Positions 9,911-23,775 of a stretch of DNA of 64,000 nt are shown here, piece after piece. The notes under the pieces were generated by a model. It made no database searches, was not told where the DNA came from, and saw only the letters and a program-made list of their open reading frames with translations. The position numbers and the translations under genes are program-made. Location: NCBI GenBank assembly GCA_023376005.1, contig CM042179.1, positions 22,301,906 to 22,365,905 of the forward strand, in the 5' to 3' direction. The stretch is from Doryteuthis pealeii (lineage: Eukaryota > Mollusca > Cephalopoda > Myopsida > Loliginidae). Numbering within the stretch: the stretch's first letter is position 1; each line of letters opens with the position of its first letter.

Positions 9911-10739
9911 ATACTAAAAACTCCAACAGTAAATTTTTTAAATATTCTATAAGTTTAGCACAAATTTGTTACATGCGGTATTTTAATGTTTTTTGAGACT
10001 AAGCGAGGGTATCCTGTTACTCAAAAAGTTGATGTAATAGAGAAAAAATGGGGTCATTTTTGGATTCAGAGTCCAAAAAATTAAATATTTTCTTTCTTAA
10101 CCTTAAATTATCATTCACTGAAAAAATCAACAAAAAAACAAAACAAGAAAACATACAAAAATTCATAAAAGTTTATAAAGTAACAAGTATAACAAGAGTG
10201 ATCTAAAAGTGGGGATAAAAAATGGTTTGGTTTGATTTGTGTGTTTAATGGCATATCTTAAAGACCCACTTTCATCTCAAAACTAACAAGAATCCTACAT
10301 GAGCCTTGAAGTATGATTGTTATGTAATCGCTACCCAGCACCTATATTTGTGGCCTTGTGCCAGACTTAGAAAAACCTTTAGAAAAATGTACTGCTGATT
10401 ACTGGGTGGTCTTTGTAGAATCACCGAAAAAGTAGTTAGGAAAGATAAAATCTTTTAATGAGAGAAAGGAGACGATAAGTCTAGGTTTAACGAAAAAATA
10501 GGATGAGTGACTCCAAGAAGTCTTTGATCTTTAGGCTGGTGAACTCTGGTTGACCAGTGAGATTCGAAGGAATATATAAGATATATGACTTGAAAGTGTC
10601 CAGCGACTTGGGTGAATTTAACAGTGCATGCATTTTGGTGCACTTGGAAGACGCAGTAAAAAAAACCACTACGCAACATAGATCCCTAATTGGAGCCACA
10701 ACATTACAATGATGTTTCAAAGCTTAAATGTGAGGATGT
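9911..10739. other. no gene seen
   Basis: AT-rich DNA. It includes a weak match to repeat R5 (GTGTTTAATGGCATATC near 10238) and the phrase GTGGCCTTGTGCCAGACTTA near 10352 that resembles the SINE family 2a tail. Confidence 0.5.
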
Positions 10740-12094
10740 TGTTAATACTTTCAGAATTCAGCCGACATACCGATTTAACAGCTTCGAACTGCAGCAGCTG
10801 AACGATAGTCCTGTAGAAAAGATGTGGTAATCTTTTAAAAGCAACATCAAAATCAGTTGCATACAAATCCCTTGGTATCACCAAAAAGCAATCAAAGAAC
10901 TGGATTTCATACCATACTATCAACCTCACTGACAGAACCGAACAAGCTCTGTTGGGTCTGATGATTACTGTCGTCTTCTTCGAAAGACTGTCGGATCTGC
11001 AAGAGCCGATAGAGACACCTATTGGCATAAGATAGCAGAGGAAATAGAGCATGCATCATCAGTGGATGATTTGAGTAAGCTGTAGAAATTATTCTGTTTC
11101 AGCACAAAATCATCTGGGATTAGTAATGAAGTCATTCTCAACCAGCAAGGTGAACCCATCACCAACCTTAGCGATTGCATACAATGCTGGAGCGATCACT
11201 TTGCCCCACTACTTAATCATGACCATCACTCTGAGGGTATCCCAACTTGTTCCTATGACTATGACACCTTCCCACTGACCATTAATGAAGTCTTGAATAT
11301 TATTTCGTAAGTTTTAAAATGACAAAGCCGCTGGGGAAGATGATCTCCCTGATGAGATTTTTAAACACTCACCTGAGGTTTTAGTCCCTCTCCTACATAA
11401 TATCATTCTAAAAGTTTTGGAAACTGAGAGCCTCCCTCAGGACTGGAGTGATGCCATCCTTGTCCCATTTTACAAGAATGGCAATAAACTGTGTTGTAGT
11501 AACTATCATGGAATTAGTCTGATTGACATCTATCAAAATTTTCTCCACAACACTGCTGAAATATTTCCAACACCAATGCGGCCTGTGTTCAAGACCAAAT
11601 CAGTGTGGGTTTTACCCTGGCAGTGGGTGAACTGATCAGATCTTCACACTTCATCGAGTTCTTGAGCATTGTTGGTGCTTCCAGCAAAAAAACAATTGTT
11701 TGCTTCATTGACTTTGATCCAGTTGACCTTGGAGCTCTTTGCAAAGTTATGCAGGCAGACGGTATCCCACTGAAACTTTTAAATCTACTGAAAGTCTACT
11801 ACACTTCCACTCGCACAAACATCAGTGTGTATGGTCAGGAATTTAAATTCTTCAAAATCCGCTCTGGCGTTCAACAAGGCTGCGTTCTCTCCCTCACCTC
11901 GTTCAACTATGCTATCGATCGGATCACCTCCCACGCACTCGCAAGCTTCCCAGGTGTCACTGTTGGTTGTAATTTTAATCTTTTGAACCTGGAATATGCG
12001 GACAACATTGTAATTTTTTGGGTAGAACTTCGACGATTTCCAATTAGCAGTCGAAGCGCTTCAGTGTTATGCTTCCAAACTTGGAATAAAAGTC
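10740..12094 (+). pseudogene. LINE A reverse transcriptase relic, 5' part
   Basis: Encodes, with frameshifts, the region upstream of and including a non-LTR retrotransposon reverse transcriptase. In order: DTYWHKIAEEI, ITNLSDCIQCWSDHFAPLL, SLPQDWSDAILVPFYKNGNK, CSNYHGISLIDI, GIPLKLLNLLKVYY, GVQQGCVLSLTSFNYAIDRI, and the catalytic box as YADN rather than YADD. The first catalytic block is also damaged (FIDFDPVDLGAL, missing the A-F-D core). LINEs copy by target-primed reverse transcription; this copy cannot. No endonuclease domain is recognisable, so it is 5'-truncated. It is interrupted at 12094 by a MITE and continues at 12331. The RTE-like clade is a tentative assignment. Confidence 0.8.
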
Positions 12095-12330
12095 GGACCA
12101 TATGACATTTAGGCACCCCTTTTGCAATCTCATTTCATAAGGACATTTTTTTCATTTACACCGTCAAAATCCGGTTGTTTGTTAGGGGCTAGGGTTAGGG
12201 GTTAGTTTTATAATTTAAAAAAAACTCTAAAAATTGTCTGTTAACAAACAACCGGATTTTGACGGTGTAAATGAAAAAAATGTCCTTATGAAACGAGATT
12301 GCAAAGGGGGTGCCAAAAGGTCATATGGTT
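12095..12330. mobile_element. MITE family M, copy 3, with exact 9-bp target duplication
   Basis: 236 bp with about 75-bp inverted ends (GGACCATATGACATTTAGGC ... GGTCATATGGTT) and the interior GGGGCTAGGGTTAGGGGTTA at about 12185-12204. It is flanked by the perfect direct repeat ATAAAAGTC (12086-12094 and 12331-12339). Deleting the element and one repeat restores the LINE frame as L-G-I-K-V-N-A-Q-K-T-K. Long inverted ends with a 9-bp duplication fit a non-autonomous Mutator-like element. That class assignment is inference. Confidence 0.93.
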
Positions 12331-13060
12331 ATAAAAGTCAATGCACAGAAAACCAAGCTTCTAATTTCAAGAATTCTTCCTCAATGGTGTAGCCATCAAA
12401 GAAGTGAGTAATTACAAATACCTCGATTTGGTAGACAACGCAACAGGCCAAGAAGAGGACATCAACAGACACATTGGTATCGTTCATTTTGCTTTCTGTC
12501 ATCTTTGTGTGAGATTGTGGTGCAGGTAGGAGATAAGACTGCATACAAAAATACGTATCTACAAAGCTGTTGTTTGCACCATCCTCCTGTATGGCTGTGA
12601 AACTTGTCTGATGAGAGTTAGGGATCAGCGCAAGCTTTAGGTGTTTCATCATTATTGCCTTTGCTGTATTCTCCGTGTTCAATGGTGGTAATTTATCTCT
12701 AACACCACTTTCCAGGCAAAAATGCAGAATCTCCTCCATCCAGGAGTCTCTTCTTGCAAGATGTCTTTGCTGGCTTGGGTCATGCACTTTGTTGACAACT
12801 CAGTGACATCATCTGTGAATCAATCGACCCAGTGATGATCTCAAAAGCTGGAAGAAACGCCAAAGGGGTCAACTGAAAAACCTGGTTCAAAACAAGTCAA
12901 GCAAGATACCAAGCTGATCCTGGGATGGGACTGCGAATGGCTGACACTTATTTCAGTTGTGCTGGATTGCCGTGTATGGTCTGCCTTCATTCAGTATACC
13001 GTGAATTTGTTGGGTGGAGCTGGTTCAATGGACCCAGGGTGAATGCTGTCACAAAGAGAG
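12331..13060 (+). pseudogene. LINE A reverse transcriptase relic, 3' part
   Basis: Continues the LINE after the MITE: KVNAQKTKLLIS, then in shifted frames a YKYL..LVDNATGQEEDINRH-like segment, an ILLYGCETC-like segment, FAGLGHAL, ICESIDPVMISKAGRNAKGV and KTWFKTSQARYQADPGMG. These follow the order of the thumb and C-terminal domains of non-LTR reverse transcriptases. Several stops and shifts. The open frame on the opposite strand (12338-12787) is a shadow. Confidence 0.75.
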
Positions 13061-13067
13061 AGAGGGG

Positions 13068-13245
13068 GGCATATCAACCTTCATGGGTTATCTAATGCCA
13101 AAGTCATTCTTGTAGAAAAACAGTAGTCATACTATTTAAACACATAGCTGGTGAGAATGAGGGGGTTCATAACTTTCTGCAGGGTATTAGTCCAAAAGTT
13201 AACATGACAGTACGACTGGAGGTTTGAATTTGCTTACTACATTAG
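13068..13245. repeat. dispersed repeat R5, copy 1
   Basis: CTTCATGGGTTATCTAATGC, TCTTGTAGAAAAACAGTAGT and GAGGGGGTTCATAACTTTC match 52690-52870. A third, partial relative begins near 62705. Confidence 0.7.
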
Positions 13246-13635
13246 CCGTTACAGAATGGGAACGCCCCCATAAAAAATGGAAGTATTCATTATTAGTTCA
13301 CTAATAGAATGATTGAGAATAAAAGTTTTTTTTTTCAAAGAAAGGAACAAATGAAAAGAAAAAAAAAAAAGTGAGATGAGTGACCTCCCCTGGGGGAAAA
13401 AAAAGAAAAGAAAAAAAAGAGAAAATAAAAAGGAAATATAAAAAAGAAAAGAAAAAACAGACAACAAATTTTCTGGTTTATTGATTTATTCAGGTGTCGC
13501 TTTAATTATTTATTTATTTATTCTTTCTCAATAATCCATCAACAACTGGAATTGTTCTAAAGTTACAAACAAATAAATAAATAAATAAACTAAGCCACAA
13601 AACATAGTAATATTTGTATAACGATCAAATTTTAA

Positions 13636-13896
13636 CCCCTTGCATGCCAATGAATAAGTTTTGATTAATTTCTTTTCAATTCCAGGAGATTTTAAAAGTC
13701 TGAAACTCCAGAAAACATGCATCATAACAAGAATGTTTTTTTTTTCTTGATTTCCTTCTCTTTTTCTTGGAAAATCTTATATGGACAATATTAAAAAAAA
13801 AAAAAAGAAAAAAAAAAAAAAAGTAAAAAAAGTAAAAAGTTCCCCAATTTTCTTTTCTATACACTTCTGTTTTCCAAACCTGATGATAGATATTTG

Positions 13897-13943
<47 letters not shown>

Positions 13944-14060
13944 GAAGTCATGGTTAGATTAAATGAAATATAATGAGAATAACAAGTGTCAGTAATTGAG
14001 AAAATCTTTTCAGTTGGAATAGTAACCGGTATTAAAAAATTAGTTGAGGCAGGCAAGGGG
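13636..14060. mobile_element. piggyBac-like non-autonomous element, TTAA-flanked
   Basis: Terminal inverted repeats CCCCTTGCATGCC (left) and CCCCTTGCCTGCC (right, complement strand) are each bounded by TTAA (13632-13635 and 14061-14064). TTAA duplication with a CCCnTTGC start is characteristic of piggyBac ends. The 425-bp interior is A-tracts and a (TA)n run; no transposase. Confidence 0.65.
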
Positions 14061-14064
14061 TTAA

Positions 14065-14102
14065 ATTATGAATGACATGCACCTATGCACACACACATTA
14101 TG

Positions 14103-14134
<32 letters not shown>

Positions 14135-14325
14135 GCATATAAAATGAACAAATATGTATCTATCTACCTATCTATCTATATGTATATGTACATAGACAGT
14201 ATATGCATATAAATATAGATATAAAACACACACACGCCAAAGTATTCTAATTTGCAACTCATTAACTCCCACCCATCTCTGCTCCCTACCACCCAGCCCC
14301 CTACACAAAAGCCAAAAAAAAAGAA

Positions 14326-14356
<31 letters not shown>

Positions 14357-14380
14357 AAAAAAAACTTAGAAAATTATATC

Positions 14381-14439
<59 letters not shown>

Positions 14440-15395
14440 CACACACACACACACATATATATAAAGAGGGCATATAGTTTTATTGTTAATACTCTGCTGC
14501 TATGCTGACATGTTTTCTCTACATATAATACAACCAAATCATCTAAATGGGTAACACACATCTCACTATGTTCAAATACAATGTACTATACATATATATG
14601 TATAAATTTTATAAATACATATATATAAACACACACACACACACACACATGCGCACACACACACGTGTACACACATTTCTATAAATCTTGCTTTGAATAT
14701 TTTTCTACATTAAAACCACTCCGAATATGAATTCAATAAAAAAAAAGAAAAAGAAAATGATATCATGTCTTTTTAACTCTTTTTTTTTTTTTTTTTGTAA
14801 TTTTAATTTTTTTTTAATATATATTCATATTGTTCTAGAAATATGTAACAACAAAAACAAAAAAAAATTTAAATGTCAGTATTTTTGTCTTTGTCAACAA
14901 TTATTGGAATGGGGTAGGGGGAATATCATTTTTTTCAAAAAAAAAAAAAATTGTGAACTCTACCATATCTAACTGTTGTAGCTGTGTACATGTATATATT
15001 TGAAAATAAAGCATCTGTGCACAAATTGCAGATATACCAGACTACAATTGTATGTTATTATAGAGCCATTAATAAACTGATTGCAATATACACCTTCTTA
15101 TAATATACATATAGTATATTGCAAGAATATTGTAAGTATATATACAATATGTATAGTTGATAGCATTTAGTATTCATATAAATCTCACATACACATACAT
15201 TACAATAATTAGGATAATTCCTATAATAATACATGCACACATATTTTATCATTTAATATAGAATACTATACCATTTTTTTTTCAGATATAAATAAAATAT
15301 GATCTGACCATTGTAAATAAAAAAAAGCAAGAAACCAATTTTTATCTATCTATTAAAGTTCCTTAAAATACTCACACTATAAAGAAAAGAAATTC

Positions 15396-15430
<35 letters not shown>

Positions 15431-16049
15431 GACTTATTGCATAACCAAATTCATTTTTTATATCTCATTTCCAAAAAATGAGATTTGAAAACCAACACTG
15501 CATTAAAATGCATTTTTATAAATATATACATAGTTGTTGATTTTTTTTTGCAATAAATGAACCAATACATACTGCATCATACACACACACACACATTACA
15601 TGAGAAAGACAAAATTATTAGTGGAATAGGATTAGGTGTATTGGCAAACAAATTTAGTTTAAAATCTTAAAATCAATTACACTTGTAACCCCTTATAGCA
15701 TACAAAATTAGATAGCAATATGCACACATCATATATATATATATATGGGCACACATAAAATACACATAAAACAAATATCAATTCATATGTATACACTCAT
15801 ATTTGTATATATATATATATAAGACAATCATATTGAAACAGCAGACAAGATCATAGTCATCCATAACTGTTAGACACTTAAACCTGCCAATTAAGCTTCC
15901 CCAAATTAAATGAAATAAATGTCAATTTTGAGTTTCGGGAGATGAAATAGAAATTGTATTCCATTTAATAATGACAAATGATAAATGAAAAAATCTTTTA
16001 AGAAGTCTCAATCTAATTATATGACTGGTTAATTACCATTATTTTAACA

Positions 16050-16103
<54 letters not shown>

Positions 16104-16536
16104 TTAAACATATATTCAAATATAGACATATATATGTTGATAGATGTTTGTAAGTGTGCATATATACATATATAATATAACTTGATGTATATATTCAAGT
16201 GCAAGAGATTAAGACATAAATACAAAGGCTACTCCACCAATATTCTGTTTTTCTCCATTTATATTCATATACATACATTCTTTACTAAATATAAAATCAT
16301 ATATATATAATATATATATAATTAGTGCATTTACCTATATATATATAAGTGTAGATGTATACCATGAGTATAACTATATTCATGAAAACAAAGTATATAT
16401 ACATGTATATAAATTTGTGTGCACATATACATATATCTATATATACATATCTAGATATATCTATATATATATATGCACACACACACAGCCACAAGTTTAT
16501 TTGTAAAGTTCACCAAATCCATTTCTAAGATCTAAC

Positions 16537-16600
<64 letters not shown>

Positions 16601-16944
16601 CACACACACACTCTCTCTCTCACACACACACACACATATACATATATATGTAACAGTTTTTAGTTACATATGCGTATATATATTTTTTTTGAAAGTTTTT
16701 TTTATCATTATTTTAACAATTTTTTAAAACAAAGGAAACAAAACAAGTGAGAAGAGGGAATAAAAAGCTGCCTTTTAAAATTTATCTATATGGACCAATC
16801 AGATTGTTTTTTTGTTTTTTTTAAATTTTTTTTTTTATTATTCATTTACATAAGCACCTGATAAATAGTAGATTTATCTACTGGCTAAGTAAACTGTATA
16901 GTTAATTACAAAAATGGTACCAGTCCCTCTCCCTCATATTAATA

Positions 16945-16991
<47 letters not shown>

Positions 16992-17109
16992 CTCCTTTAG
17001 TGCTGCATTTAGGGCCGGAAAAGTGAATGTAACTGAATGTAAACGAGCAATTATGAGTAAATAACAAGTAGGATATCAAATAACAGTATTCATAATAACA
17101 ATAAGTAGA

Positions 17110-17141
<32 letters not shown>

Positions 17142-17183
17142 CCATACACATATGTATGTGTATGTGATTAGTAATGTCTGGTG

Positions 17184-17227
<44 letters not shown>

Positions 17228-17827
17228 TATAAATCCCATTGTTTTATATTATCATTAATAACAATAATAGCAAACAACTTAGTCCCATTTTCTGGGTTTG
17301 TTCAATGAAAGACTTGTTGTATGTTTGCATGTATACAATAGTGATTATGTGCATGTGTATATATTTGCGTATATTGGTAAATGCATAAATATCTTTTAAT
17401 GAATATGCACATATAGATTTGTGTGTATGTGTGTGTAAATCTGACTGGTGCAATAAGTTTCTTTGTAATGTGTAAAGTTGAAAATGAAATTAATTTTAAC
17501 GTAATTTCTATGAATGAAAATAGGTAACCATCAACTTCAATAAATTTACTTAAGAATCTTAAAATCTATTAAAACTTGACCAGAATTAGTTAGTTACTAA
17601 AATGGATTTCACATTACTATTGTTATCTTTGCTGGCAAACATTATAGAAAACGTAGAACAGTTATATCATTGTCAATACTAATAGCAAATAAAAAACAAA
17701 CATATGATAGCTAGATATATAAAGCAATTTGTATAGACTTTTGGAGTAAGAGTTGTCTTAAAAATATAACTTTCATTTTTTGTCACAAAACTTATTGTAT
17801 ATAAGTTGGTTATAGATATAATTTTGT

Positions 17828-17867
<40 letters not shown>

Positions 17868-19877
17868 AAATTTGCTATTTCAATATAGAACTAGTCTATC
17901 ATATATTAATTTAATGTGTCTATATGAAACAGACTGATGCATCTGGATATTTAAAAGCTATTATTTAGCTGATGAAAAATTATAGTTTTTCCAATCTTTT
18001 TAATTATCTTCATAAAGATAAATATTTATGTAAATTTTAAGATGTAATTTATTGATAGAAGACATAGAAATAACATATATCACAAAATATTACGTTAAAA
18101 GCTCAATCAAAAAAATAAAAATAAAAGAAAGAAAAGGTTCAAGTTATGAGAATCTATTGATCTATCTGTTTATGATAATGAAATAAAGTCTGACAGAAAG
18201 AATTTTGAAAATCCCAAACAACATGAACATGGTATGATTATTTTTTTTAAATATATTAATCAAACTGATCCTATGAAAATGAAATAAAACCAATGATTGC
18301 CATTTCACCAAGTTGTCTTTTAAAATGATAATAACTGATAATGGTAGAAGCATTAAGCTTCCTAAAGGTAAGGATGAAATAAATCCACCAGAATAAAGAT
18401 TTAGAGAATATGAACACTTTTAGATATCCTATTTCAAACAGCTGTGATCTCTCAGATTCAAACAAAATGTTAAAACAACAAACAACAAAAAACAAACTTG
18501 CAGCCTAACTACTAATTAATAAATATATAACTGACACGATATAATAAAATTTGAAATTGACTAATACATATCTATGAAGTTGTATGAACTCACATAATCA
18601 ACCCATTTATCTATTTATGTATATAGGGATGTATATATGCATATATCAAATAACTCAATTTATATTATTCTATTCTAAACTTCTCACTTAACAGAAAAGT
18701 ATCCACTTAAAGGTAAATATCCATAAATTTATCCTTTTTTGGGAATAGAATAAATAATCTTTACAGTAGTAGATATTTCAATTACTTTTAAATGCATAAA
18801 ACTTATTGCAATTTCATTTTTCAAATGAAAGCTTCTACCCTAAAAATTTAATAAGTTTATAGGTCTGATTGTTTATATTGTTTCTTCTTGGCCCTTTGTA
18901 TTATTAAGTATAAATGAGAAATTATTTAAATAAAATAAAAAGATATTTCCTAACTAGAGTTTAGACACAGAAAGAAAATTTGTATAAAAATGTGTGTAAT
19001 GGTAATCAAATAAGAAACTACCAGAATGGCCAATTTGTGAACCCTAAAATATAACTATAAATGGAATTTACATTATTTCTGGTATATAGTTTAATATATT
19101 TCTAACCTCATCTGGTTAATCTAATATTCAAAACTACACAAAAATATCAATAAAACTTATTTTACTTTCAAGCAATACAAAATCTGTGGATACACTTTGA
19201 GGATAAGTTTGCTTTTTTTCAAAGTGAAATGGGGTATATTATAAATCTATATGAAATGTAATTGTAATTTGAAGTGTAATTGCCATGTTAGAATAATATA
19301 ATCACAAACTGCTGGCATTTACAACACTTTGAACTTTTAAAAACCCAACTTACAAAACTTATTTTCCATACTGAACATCTGAGCTTTCAAATTTCAAACA
19401 GATTCAACACAAAATATTCTAAGAACCTGTATTTTTTCAGCCTAGAAAGATCTTTTTTTTCTCCCCCACTTGCATGATCAATCAAATGTCAGTCAAACGT
19501 TTTTGATAAAGTAAATTTGGCCAAGCTTAAACTTATATTACCAAATATTCTTTATTCAATTGGGTTTTCAGTTTATTAATTATCACATGAATAAATTTGA
19601 ATTTCTGTAAGTAACAAGTATCTATACTTTTATACAAATGATTCTATATCGATATGCTTGCATACACACATACACACATGAGATTACATAATTCAAAATA
19701 TATATAATGATAGGCACAAAATGCGAGATCAAAACCTACCAGATTTAAAACATTTAAGTGTATCAAAAAAAAAAAAAAAAAAAAAAAAGAAAAAAAAGAA
19801 AAAAAAGAAAGAAATAAAATAAAATAAATGCACAGAATTAAAATTTAAATGCACAATATTAAAATTTGAATACACAC

Positions 19878-19922
<45 letters not shown>

Positions 19923-21831
19923 TCTGTATTCATATATGTGAAACTTATAAACCTTTCATAGGGTTTTTTATTATAGATATCTAAAAAAAATATCATGCAA
20001 TCCCATATTGAAGGATGTATCTAAATGTGAGGTGAGTGTCAAATCTATGTATGTATTTTCTGTATGTGTGTGTATATACATATATATATATATATACATA
20101 CATACATATATATATATATATATCCACACCACAATTGAATTGAAGAAATATATAAACATGTAGTAATAATGAAGAAATGCTGTAGACTGCATAACATTAT
20201 AAATGTCGATGATTGTCAGTAGACATTAAAATATATACAACTAAACTGGTACCATTCTTGTTTATATATATATATAAACATACACATATATATACACACA
20301 AAAACACATGAAATATGCATGTGCCTATTTAATGCTTATATATATATATATATATACACATATATATATGCACACACATACATATATATGCACACACATG
20401 CACTCATAAATACATATGTACCTATATAATATAAGAATATATGAAAATTCATATTCATTAAAAATACATACATATATAAAGTATATATATTAGAAATATA
20501 TACTTATTAATATTTTGTGTGCATGTAATGTATATTAAGTATATATATATATATCACAATATATATAACTAGTTATATCACAAATATAAAATACATAAAT
20601 ACACATATACATACATACCCTTGTGTATAGTATGAATATATAGTGTGTGTATATATAAACACACATACGCACATACATATTTACACATGTAAGTATTTTT
20701 TTTTCCGTTTTTGTGTCATTCAGTGCTGTAGTAAGTGCTTGTTTGACGTTTTCTTGTTTGCTGTTTACTTTGTTTCTTTTAAATAATTTTAATTGTTTCA
20801 AATGTTTATTACTATTTTGGAGAATTGTTTTTATAGCAGTGGTTGTTGTTTGCTTGTATGTCTATCCTCTTTTCTGTTCGTTTCTTCTTTGTTTTTTTTC
20901 CTTACAATTTTTTTTATATCAGGAGTTTTTTTTTAATGTTTTTGGTTTTTAGTTTTCATTTGGTTTTAAACATTTTCCATTTTCACGAATGTCTTGATTT
21001 TCATTTTTGTTTTGTCTTTATTATTTGGATTTTGTGATTAGTATTTTTTTGAAACAAAGAAACAAACAAAAAAAAAAACAAAGTCCTTTCTTTTATCCAC
21101 CCAACAATTTTGCTTGGTTCTTTCTTTTTGTTTCGTAGTTGATGTTGTTGTTATTAGTTAATAAATCTACATAAAAATTAAATAAACAAACAAAATCTAA
21201 AAGTTGGGGGAATAGAATTACAGATATGGCACAAAGAAAAAAAAAATTATTTACATTTAACTAATTAAATCGTTTAATTGTTTACATCAATATCCATAAT
21301 TTTCATCTAATTTACATTAAAAATTTCAATAACTAATATTAACTTTTTTAAAACAATCTTAATTAAAAAAAACATTTGTTAAATTATTTTAACTTGTTAA
21401 TAATTAACAAATTGTTAATTTCCTCAACAAACGTTTCATTAATTGCAAAGTTTGGGTAAGTAAACCTTTTCACATACACACATACATACACTCCCTCCCT
21501 ATACACACATACACCCCCACACACCTCCTCCCTACACACACACATACATACATACACCTCCTCCCTACACACACACACACAGTTGTGTATTTATCAACAG
21601 GCTTTTCTTATTCCCAGTTTAATATTTCACACTTTGCTTCTTTTTTTTTCACAACTAATTAACATTAAATAAATAATTGTTTTGTTTTGTTTCTAATTAT
21701 TACAACAGTGATGGGTCCATAACTAATTAACCAATAAATGAATGATTTCTAATTCATTTAATTATTCTAGTGATAGGATCATTTTAATAATTAAACCAGT
21801 AATGGGATAAGGATGAAAAGAAAGAAATAAC
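14065..21831. other. microsatellite-dense AT-rich DNA, no gene
   Basis: The stretch contains (TA)n tracts near 14104-14130, 14384-14433, 16051-16101, 16541-16593, 16949-16988, 17111-17136, 17830-17860, 19880-19912 and 20340-20356. It also has (CA)n tracts, a pure A run at 17184-17219, and (TAA)n at 15399-15427. All open frames are products of these repeats. No exon-like or transposon coding signal was found. Confidence 0.7.
21471..21582. repeat. CA/CTCCTCCCTACA minisatellite
   Basis: Several imperfect units of about 35 bp containing CATACATACACCTCCTCCCT and (CA)n. The minus-strand open frame across it is low-complexity. Confidence 0.7.
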
Positions 21832-21950
21832 AAAGTCGTGATATAATGGTTAGCAAGCTAGGCTAGCAGACCATTGCTAGTGAGTTTGATTCTCACTGGG
21901 TGCCCCATATTTTTGACCTTGTGCCAAACTAAGCTTAGTAAATGATGTTT
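21832..21950 (+). repeat. tRNA-derived SINE, family 2a, copy 2
   Basis: GTGATATAATGGTTAGCAAG and GTGAGTTTGATTCTCACTGG correspond to the A- and B-box regions of the copy at 9786. The tail has CCCCATATTTTTGACCTTGT and AAGCTTAGTAAATG. Confidence 0.75.
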
Positions 21951-22694
21951 ATGTATTGACTGGTAAATGAAGTGAAGCATTCATATGATGTTGATAATAA
22001 ACTAAATAGTTTATTTTTTGATTAATTTTATTACTTGAATTAAAAGTTATTTAACTTATTAAAAATGTCTTCTGGTAATAACCATTTGCACCTGTGTAAT
22101 TGTTTCCCTCCCCAATAAAAATGCATCAACTCATCCCAAACACCCTCTTGTGTAATGTATAAAAACAAGATACGAGCTGCAAAGAAAGCCATTATTAAAA
22201 TAGCAACCCAATGCATTACTTTTCTTGTATTTCATTTAAGGTTCTTTTGTAACCATTATTTCTATGGGGTAGGGTCCATTCCCTCACTTTCAAAGCCTTA
22301 TAATCCTTATAACTCTGAGGGATGAGGGTCCACTTTTTCCCAGTGCCCAAAGCCATCAATTATTTTTTTATTTTTTTCTACATCATATATTTTCCAACCT
22401 TAGGTAGCATTTCTCCTCCTCCTCCTCCTCTTGTGCTAATCTTCTTCTTCTTCTTCTTTCCTTTTTCCTGTGCACGCCAGGTTGACAAAAAAGGGGAAGC
22501 CCAATGTAGGACAAAAAAAAAAAAAAAAGAAAAAAAAAAAAAAAGCAATTTAGGGGGAAAAAAATTCGGGATTTTGTAGTGGTTTTGTTTTTGTTAGATG
22601 CAAATTAGAAAGCCACGCATTGTTTTTCCATTTATATATATATTTTTTTGGTTGGTTTGTTTTTGTCTCTTCTCCACTAGGAACTCACTTCCTG

Positions 22695-22728
<34 letters not shown>

Positions 22729-22768
22729 GAAAAGAAAAAGTAAGTAAATATGAATATATGCACATTTG

Positions 22769-22803
<35 letters not shown>

Positions 22804-23329
22804 GTTTTGTAGATACATAATATTTTGCATTCTTTTAATCTTCTTATAATAATTTTTCCAGCATAGTTTAAAAAAACATTGAAGTAAATTTTAAAAGACT
22901 ATTCATTATTATGATCATTATGAATTAAATTTTCAGCTTTACTTTCGATTTCTTACAATCTTTCACCAAGTCTTTACCTAAGAGACCTAGGGTGAAGGGA
23001 CAAAGTGATTATATTCTATAAGTATAAGAATTCTATGTATTCATGTTTTTTTTTGTGTGGGGTGGAGGATATGATTCTTTTGAGTGTTACCTTTTCAACT
23101 TGCATTGATAGTGCTCTCCTAAGGAGATAAGTAGTTCCACAAAGTGCATTTCTTATATGTTGGAACTTTTGGGTATCTTATTAATGTCCCTTTCTTGATT
23201 ATACCCAAAATGCTCCCACTATTACTGGTGCAGTGCTTCTTTTATTTTTAAGGTGCCACTTTTTTCAATTTCTTATTCCAGGTCTTTATATTTACTTATT
23301 TTATTTTATTCTTTGATATGTTATTGTCT
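21951..23329. other. AT-rich DNA with long A tracts, no gene
   Basis: Homopolymer A tracts near 22513-22545, 22696-22720 and 22769-22799, and short CTC/TTC triplet runs at 22413-22460. The frames reading as runs of Phe or Lys are artefacts. Confidence 0.65.
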
Positions 23330-23741
23330 ATTGGCACTGACATATCAGAGAGCATATTTATTATTATTATTATTTGCTCTTTTTGAGTTTTTACATCAGC
23401 ATTAGCTGATGGTCTTTCACTGGAGTCTGAGTGACAGTAAGTCTCCTCAGATCTCCAGGACTCTTCTGAGTATTCTGGCAGATTGCAGCAGTGCAGTGTT
23501 CTGAATGGTTTCAACCCTTCCTCTGATTTCCAAACATTCCAGACCCGTTTCCAATCCTTTTGGGACCATTCCAAGTGCACCAACTACAATTGGTATCACT
23601 TTTACTTTCATATTCCATAATTTTTTCAGTTCTCTGGCAAGGTCCAGATATTTGTCTATTTTTTCATTTTCCTTTAGCTTCACCCTGTGATCTGTTGGCA
23701 CTGCAAAATCCACCAGTTGACAAGTTCTTTTTTTTTGTTTA

Positions 23742-23775
<34 letters not shown>

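Noticed and set aside
10717..11052. 111-codon minus-strand open frame
   Set aside because: Opposite-strand shadow of the LINE A 5' relic, which reads DTYWHKIAEEI on the plus strand.
12338..12787. 149-codon open frame on the minus strand
   Set aside because: Antisense shadow of the LINE A reverse transcriptase relic, whose motifs read on the plus strand.
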